A stretch of 64,000 bases of DNA from Planctomycetota bacterium. GTDB taxonomy: Bacteria > Planctomycetota > UBA1135 > UBA2386. The notes under the pieces were generated by a model. That model saw only the letters and a program-made list of their open reading frames with translations, was not told the origin of the DNA and ran no database searches. The first letter of the stretch is position 1, and each line of letters starts with the position of its first letter. The stretch covers positions 62,001 to 126,000 of the forward strand of contig JANQJF010000056.1 in NCBI GenBank assembly GCA_028281765.1. The letters run 5' to 3'. The translations under genes were made by a program, and so were the position numbers. This document shows, one piece after another, positions 60,306 to 64,000 of the stretch.

Positions 60306-62401
60306 TTGCCCTGGCCGAGTTCCTGCAGTCGTTTCATCGCGAGGTGCTTCTTTTCGAGTTCGGTGCGGAACTGTTGGAACGGTGGATACAGCGGATCCTG
60401 TTCGGACGGAGTCGGATGATTCTCGAGCACGGCCATCGCCTCGGCGAACTGGCCCAGAGCGTCGAGCCCCGCAGCGAGCAGCAGGGTCTCGGTCGGCAGA
60501 AGTAAACCCTGATCGGCCTTCTCGCGCAGCAATTCGACGGCGCCAACTGGATCGCCGGCGGTCCAGAGCGCGAGGAAGAGCTCGGATCGTTCGGCCTCAC
60601 CGGCTTCTTGGATCAGGGCGAATGCCAAGTCCGCGCGGCCGAGTTCGTAGAGAGTCGTCACGGCGAGGCGGCGCGTGGCCTTGGCCGCGGGGTCCTCGCG
60701 GAGCTGCTCGAGCAGATCGAGCAGGCTCACGAGACGGTCTTTGCCCGCTCCGCTGGTGGCGAGCGCCAGGGCGGACCGAGCCTTGACGAGGTCGTCCTCA
60801 CGAATCCAGGCGAGGCAGAGATCGCGCGCGGCGCGCTCGGCACCGTCGCGCGCCGCGTTCTCGAACGAGCCGGGGTCGATGTCGAAGACGAGCAGGGCCG
60901 CGCCGTAGTTGTCGGTCGGCGTGAAGCGGCGAATCCAGTGGTAGGTCCGGCCCGTGCGCTCGGGATCGGGCCGTCCGAGGGCCGTTGCGAGGATCGCCAG
61001 CTTGCCGAACCTAGGCCCATCGGTCGGCTTCAAGAACGTGATGTCCGGATGGCGTTCGCGCAAGGCGAGACGACCGGGGACGTTGTTCTCGCCCCAGTCG
61101 ACGTTCGAGTCGGTGTAGATCCGATACGCGCCGGCAGGCCCGCCGACGATCGGATTGAAGTACCCGAGGTAGTGCGGCGCGGTGACGATCACGATGCTGA
61201 CCATCCAGCCGCACAGCAGGACGGTCGCGGGAACGCGCAGGGCTCCCGGCGTGATCACCGCATCTCGCAGCCATGCCCCGCTCAGCACGAGCAGCAGCGG
61301 GAACATCGGCAAGATGTAGCGCACGCCGATGTGCAGATCGCTGAGGAACGTGACGTAGACGAACAGGAGTGCGCACGGCGCGACGATGCACGGCACGACG
61401 TAACGAACACCGACGCGCAGCGCGCCGATGACGCCGGCGAGCACGAGTATCAGGTTGGGCAGCGCGGTCTTCGTGAAGAGAAGGGTCAGGTAGTAGGCCC
61501 AATGCGCGCGGTCGTAGTCGAGGAAGCGACCCGAGAAGCCGACCGAGACGGCAGCCTGATAGTCGGCGCCGATGACGAGTGGTGCGGGAAGCAGCCGGAG
61601 CAGCCATCCGGCGACCGGCAGCGAGTCGACGCGTTGTAGTGTCGGCGAGCGGAGGGGCGTCACTTCGGGATCGAAGAAACCCGCGCGGAACAGATACGTC
61701 GCGTGCAGCACCAGGAGAGCGACGGCGCCACCGGCCGCGAGCCACCCGATCGTCGTTGCCAGTGCTCGCGCGCGACGCTCCGGTCGTTGCGCGACGGTCG
61801 CCACGGCGAGCATGGGAAGGGCGACTGCGATCAGCAGCGACGTGTACTTCGTCGACATCATCAGGCCGAGAGCCGCGCCCCAAGCGCACAGCCGCAGAAC
61901 GCTCGGTGCGCGCAGCCACCGCCAGAACAGCCAGAAAGTCGCGACCGTCGTCGCGGCGAGCGCGGTATCGGTCGCCGTCAGGCATCCGTAGCCGATCAGC
62001 GTCGGGCTCGTCGCCGTCAGAAACAGCGCCAGCAGCCCGCCGCGCAGTCCCCACGCTTCCGCGGCCCACGCGAACACGCTCAGCAGCAGCAGCACGGTGA
62101 ACGGCACGAGGCCGGCGCGCGCCGCGAACTTGAAGTCGTCGATCCGCGCGGCGTCGAAGTCCGACACGAACGTCTGGTTCGCGATCAGCCCGGCCGCGCC
62201 CTGCAGCCGTTCCTGCAGCGAGTCCCACTGGAAGTCCTGCACGATCGCGTGCCCGGCGAGGATGTAGCCGCGCTCGTCCGCGGTCCAATCGAGCCGGGAT
62301 GCCAGCGTCAGCAGCAGCACGACGTGCGCCGCGACGATCGCGAGCGCGGCGACGAGATAGCCCCGGCGGGGGGTGTCGCTGCTGTCAGGCAGGGTTTCCA
62401 C
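60302..62401 (-). CDS. Multi-pass membrane glycosyltransferase (GT39/ArnT-like) with helical tail
   Basis: 699 residues. About ten helices at 15-420 start with YLVAALAIVAAHVVLLLTLASRLDWTADERGYI, where the Asp/Glu-containing first loop is typical of PMT/ArnT-fold enzymes using polyprenyl-phosphate sugars. STKYTSLLIAVALPMLAV and LHIGVRYILPMFPLLLVLSGAW are further membrane parts. The last 190 residues are soluble, helical and TPR-like (ALYELGRADLAFALIQEAGEAERSELFLALWTAGD). It starts at GTG 62401. It should glycosylate proteins or lipids on the outer face of the membrane using the lipid donor made by the coupled GT2 gene. Confidence 0.85.
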   Translation of the reverse strand: METLPDSSDTPRRGYLVAALAIVAAHVVLLLTLASRLDWTADERGYILAGHAIVQDFQWDSLQERLQGAAGLIANQTFVSDFDAARIDDFKFAARAGLVPFTVLLLLSVFAWAAEAWGLRGGLLALFLTATSPTLIGYGCLTATDTALAATTVATFWLFWRWLRAPSVLRLCAWGAALGLMMSTKYTSLLIAVALPMLAVATVAQRPERRARALATTIGWLAAGGAVALLVLHATYLFRAGFFDPEVTPLRSPTLQRVDSLPVAGWLLRLLPAPLVIGADYQAAVSVGFSGRFLDYDRAHWAYYLTLLFTKTALPNLILVLAGVIGALRVGVRYVVPCIVAPCALLFVYVTFLSDLHIGVRYILPMFPLLLVLSGAWLRDAVITPGALRVPATVLLCGWMVSIVIVTAPHYLGYFNPIVGGPAGAYRIYTDSNVDWGENNVPGRLALRERHPDITFLKPTDGPRFGKLAILATALGRPDPERTGRTYHWIRRFTPTDNYGAALLVFDIDPGSFENAARDGAERAARDLCLAWIREDDLVKARSALALATSGAGKDRLVSLLDLLEQLREDPAAKATRRLAVTTLYELGRADLAFALIQEAGEAERSELFLALWTAGDPVGAVELLREKADQGLLLPTETLLLAAGLDALGQFAEAMAVLENHPTPSEQDPLYPPFQQFRTELEKKHLAMKRLQELGQGK

Positions 62402-62530
62402 GAGGTTTTTCAGGGCGTGATGGCGGGAATCGAGTAGGGGTCAGTCTCGGGGCGATCGACACAAAAGCAAGTCGGGCGCGGGCTCGCGCTGGATCTCGTG
62501 CGGTCGAACCGCGAGCCTTTCCGCGCCAGA

Positions 62531-62535
62531 AAGGA
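62531..62535 (+). promoter_or_regulatory. Shine-Dalgarno AAGGA
   Basis: AAGGA 6 nt before ATG 62542 decides the start of the DUF1579 lipoprotein gene. Confidence 0.55.
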
Positions 62536-62541
62536 ACCCTC

Positions 62542-63135
62542 ATGAGACCCCTGACCCTACTCCTCACCACTTCTCTCCTCGCCTCCTGCAACTCGCTGTC
62601 GACCCGCCCGGTGGAGATCGACATGCCTGCAGTCATGCAGGAATACATGATGCTCGGCATGCCGGGCGAAGAGCACCAAGAGCTCGCCAAGTCCGTCGGC
62701 AACTGGAAGACCACGATGCGCTACCGCAACGACGCCAGCGAAGACTGGCAGGAGATGTCCGGCAGCGCGAGCTACGAGGCGATGTTCGATGGCCGCTTCG
62801 TCATCGGTCGAGACCGCGGCGTCTTCGACATGGAAGGCCAGCAGTTCCCGCACGAGTCCATGATGATCATGGGCTACGATCGCCTGCGGAACGAGTGGAC
62901 GTCGAGCTACTACAGCTCGATGTCGACGTGGAGCGGTGAGCTTCGCGGCAAGAAGAACGCGGACGGCGTGATCGAATACGCCGGAATCCACTACGACACC
63001 GTGACGCCCGAGGGACGCCCCTCGAAGGCGCACAGCCGCTGGGAAGGCGACGACAAGATGGTGTTCGAGATGTGGGACTCGATCGGTGGCGAGATGGTCC
63101 ACACGATGACGTGGATTGCCGAGCGGCAGAAGTAG
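62542..63135 (+). CDS. DUF1579-family lipoprotein
   Basis: 197 residues. The lipoprotein signal MRPLTLLLTTSLLASC has its cysteine at 16. The DUF1579 domain follows (HQELAKSVGNWKTTMRYRNDASEDWQEMSGSASYEAMFDGRFVIGRDRG, MMIMGYDRLRNEWTSSYYSSMSTW), a small beta-barrel family of unknown function often annotated next to stress or envelope genes. The start is fixed by an AAGGA site and the signal peptide. The gene stands alone between divergent and convergent neighbours. Confidence 0.88.
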   Translation: MRPLTLLLTTSLLASCNSLSTRPVEIDMPAVMQEYMMLGMPGEEHQELAKSVGNWKTTMRYRNDASEDWQEMSGSASYEAMFDGRFVIGRDRGVFDMEGQQFPHESMMIMGYDRLRNEWTSSYYSSMSTWSGELRGKKNADGVIEYAGIHYDTVTPEGRPSKAHSRWEGDDKMVFEMWDSIGGEMVHTMTWIAERQK

Positions 63136-63155
63136 CCGATCGGCGACGCTGCGCG

Positions 63156-63764
63156 TCACTTGAGTTTCTGGATCGCGCTGCTGTCCTTGACGAGGAACTG
63201 GGTCGCGCCTCCGCGCGTCGCCTGTCCGATCTTCAAGATCGCGCGCCTCGCCTTCTTGATCTGGGCCTCGGACGCGCCTGCTCTGCGCAAGCGGCCCTCT
63301 TCCTCGTCCCGCGCGATCTGTGTCGCCATGAGGTCGAACGTTCGGACCGCGGCGCGTGCGTCCCACGTGACCTTGATCGCGCGCGCTCGCGACTCCAATG
63401 CGGCGACGGCGGACTTCGCGACGTACAGCCCGCGATCGCCCGCCTCGGCGTAGATCCCCACGTCGTCCGGGCGGACGCCGGACACGGTGAACCAGGCGTG
63501 CTTGGACTTGAGCGGACCCCACCGCACCAAGATCTTGCCGGCCGGGATCTTGCTGCGCTTGACGGCCTTGCTGAAGTCGATGCCCCGCAGCGCGTTCTTC
63601 ACCGCGGACGTGCCGAAGCCGCAGGAGAGCATGAAGTTCACGGCGGTGTGCACCTTCAGCTTGATCGCGTCGGAGTCTCGGTGGGACTTCCCGGCTACGG
63701 GCAACCAGATCGAGTCGAGTTCCTCGAGCGTGGGTTTCGTGAGCTTGCTCAGGTCCGTGCCCAT
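63156..63764 (-). CDS. Unknown protein with possible polymorphic-toxin-like fold
   Basis: 202 residues without signal peptide. The middle part (IPAGKILVRWGPLKSKHAWFT, DDVGIYAEAGDRGLYVAKSAVAALESRARAI) resembles the pattern of certain bacterial polymorphic toxin domains of ADP-ribosyltransferase-like type (RWG, aromatic-FT, then a GI and Y strand). This is a weak resemblance by eye. No delivery domain, secretion signal or obvious immunity partner is present. ATG 63764 has TAGCCT ending exactly 6 nt upstream, supporting this start. It could equally be a housekeeping protein of unknown family. Confidence 0.6.
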   Translation of the reverse strand: MGTDLSKLTKPTLEELDSIWLPVAGKSHRDSDAIKLKVHTAVNFMLSCGFGTSAVKNALRGIDFSKAVKRSKIPAGKILVRWGPLKSKHAWFTVSGVRPDDVGIYAEAGDRGLYVAKSAVAALESRARAIKVTWDARAAVRTFDLMATQIARDEEEGRLRRAGASEAQIKKARRAILKIGQATRGGATQFLVKDSSAIQKLK

Positions 63765-63770
63765 GACGTG

Positions 63771-63776
63771 AGGCTA
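63771..63776 (-). promoter_or_regulatory. -10-like hexamer TAGCCT at a probable leaderless start
   Basis: TAGCCT on the minus strand ends 6 nt before ATG 63764, with no Shine-Dalgarno sequence. Confidence 0.4.
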
Positions 63777-63840
63777 ACACGTCGAGGCGATTCGCGACGC
63801 CGCGTGGCTGACGACGAAAACCGCGGCAGAACTAGCAGCA

Positions 63841-64000
63841 CTACGTCTGGGGCGAATCGCCTCCGCTGTCCGGCGGGGCGTCCCCGGGGCAGACTCTCCA
63901 CTCGACGGTCATCCGATACGGGATGCGCTCGAGTTCTCTCTGCGTCGCCGGGGCCACTTTCGTGTCGAGTGCGCTCGTCGGTCGTCCTGATCGCGCGCGC
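63841..64000 (-). CDS. C-terminal fragment of a gene that continues beyond the window
   Basis: On the minus strand a frame is open from base 64000 to a TAG stop at 63841-63843, giving about 52 residues ending QRELERIPYRMTVEW, then VCPGDAPPDSGGDSPQT. The codon pattern and the acidic/Pro-rich ending look protein-like, but the stretch is too short to place in a family and could be chance in GC-rich DNA. Confidence 0.3.
   Translation of the reverse strand, partial: RARSGRPTSALDTKVAPATQRELERIPYRMTVEWRVCPGDAPPDSGGDSPQT

Overview
The window is 64 kb of GC-rich bacterial chromosome (roughly two thirds G+C by eye), densely packed with protein genes on both strands. I see no rRNA, tRNA, CRISPR array, transposase or phage gene, and no gap between genes longer than about 200 bases. 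The gene content suggests Planctomycetota, probably an uncultured or little-studied lineage. The reasons are several ECF sigma factors (one with a long non-sigma extension), Ser/Thr kinases with TPR or unknown C-terminal regions, a pseudokinase-caspase fusion, two formylglycine sulfatases, a DUF1080 lipoprotein, and large secreted proteins made of repeated beta-sandwich modules. This assignment is an inference from gene content.

Layout. 1-4.2 kb: a DUF4388 protein, a small Cys-rich lipoprotein, a secreted protein and a triple-CHRD protein. 4.2-10.5 kb: a shared terminator, a VOC (glyoxalase-like) protein divergent from an AraC/GyrI regulator, a PPC-like secreted protein, an acetyltransferase and an ECF sigma factor fused to a membrane-anchored repeat protein. 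10.5-16.7 kb (minus): a membrane protein, a carboxypeptidase-regulatory-like protein and an RTX-type calcium-binding protein with four exact-length 393-bp repeats. 16.9-24.4 kb (plus): biotin carboxylase and biotin carrier protein, a JAMM metalloprotease, a sulfatase, a rhodanese-ThiF/MoeB enzyme and two secreted proteins of unknown function. 24.6-31.3 kb: a secreted repeat protein, a glycosyltransferase plus sugar nucleotidyltransferase operon, and a fused alpha-beta 2-oxoacid dehydrogenase E1. 31.5-38.3 kb: membrane proteins, a hydrolase, a DUF3303 protein, another large repeat protein and a DUF819 permease. 38.5-41.4 kb: a chimeric lipoyl/E3-binding/left-handed-beta-helix acyltransferase coupled to a NodB-like deacetylase, then a macro-domain protein. 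41.5-49.9 kb: an ECF sigma factor, an Asp-box protein, a glycosyltransferase, a kinase-TPR protein, and a hydroxyproline dehydratase divergent from proline iminopeptidase. 49.9-54.3 kb: a 104-bp palindrome, a DUF1080 lipoprotein, a DUF2007-like membrane protein, an ABC exporter and a second sulfatase. 54.4-59.5 kb (minus): a signalling cassette of pseudokinase-caspase, membrane protein, Ser/Thr kinase, ECF sigma factor and a 35-aa membrane peptide. 59.5-64 kb: a polyprenyl-sugar synthase plus membrane glycosyltransferase pair, a DUF1579 lipoprotein, a possible toxin-fold protein and a partial gene.

How the genes fit together. Three themes recur: cell-surface and polysaccharide chemistry, signal transduction, and small catabolic modules (hydroxyproline/proline, biotin-dependent carboxylation, sulfate esters). 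The most unusual candidate system is the pairing, 8 kb apart, of a fused E1 dehydrogenase with an E2-like protein whose catalytic core is replaced by a hexapeptide acyltransferase. It could pass an acyl group straight from a lipoyl arm to a sugar. The second is the caspase/kinase/sigma cassette.

Regulation. Many start codons lack a Shine-Dalgarno sequence but have a TANNNT hexamer ending 6-10 nt upstream, which suggests widespread leaderless transcription. At several tight junctions the upstream gene's TAG or TAA stop codon is itself the first half of that hexamer.
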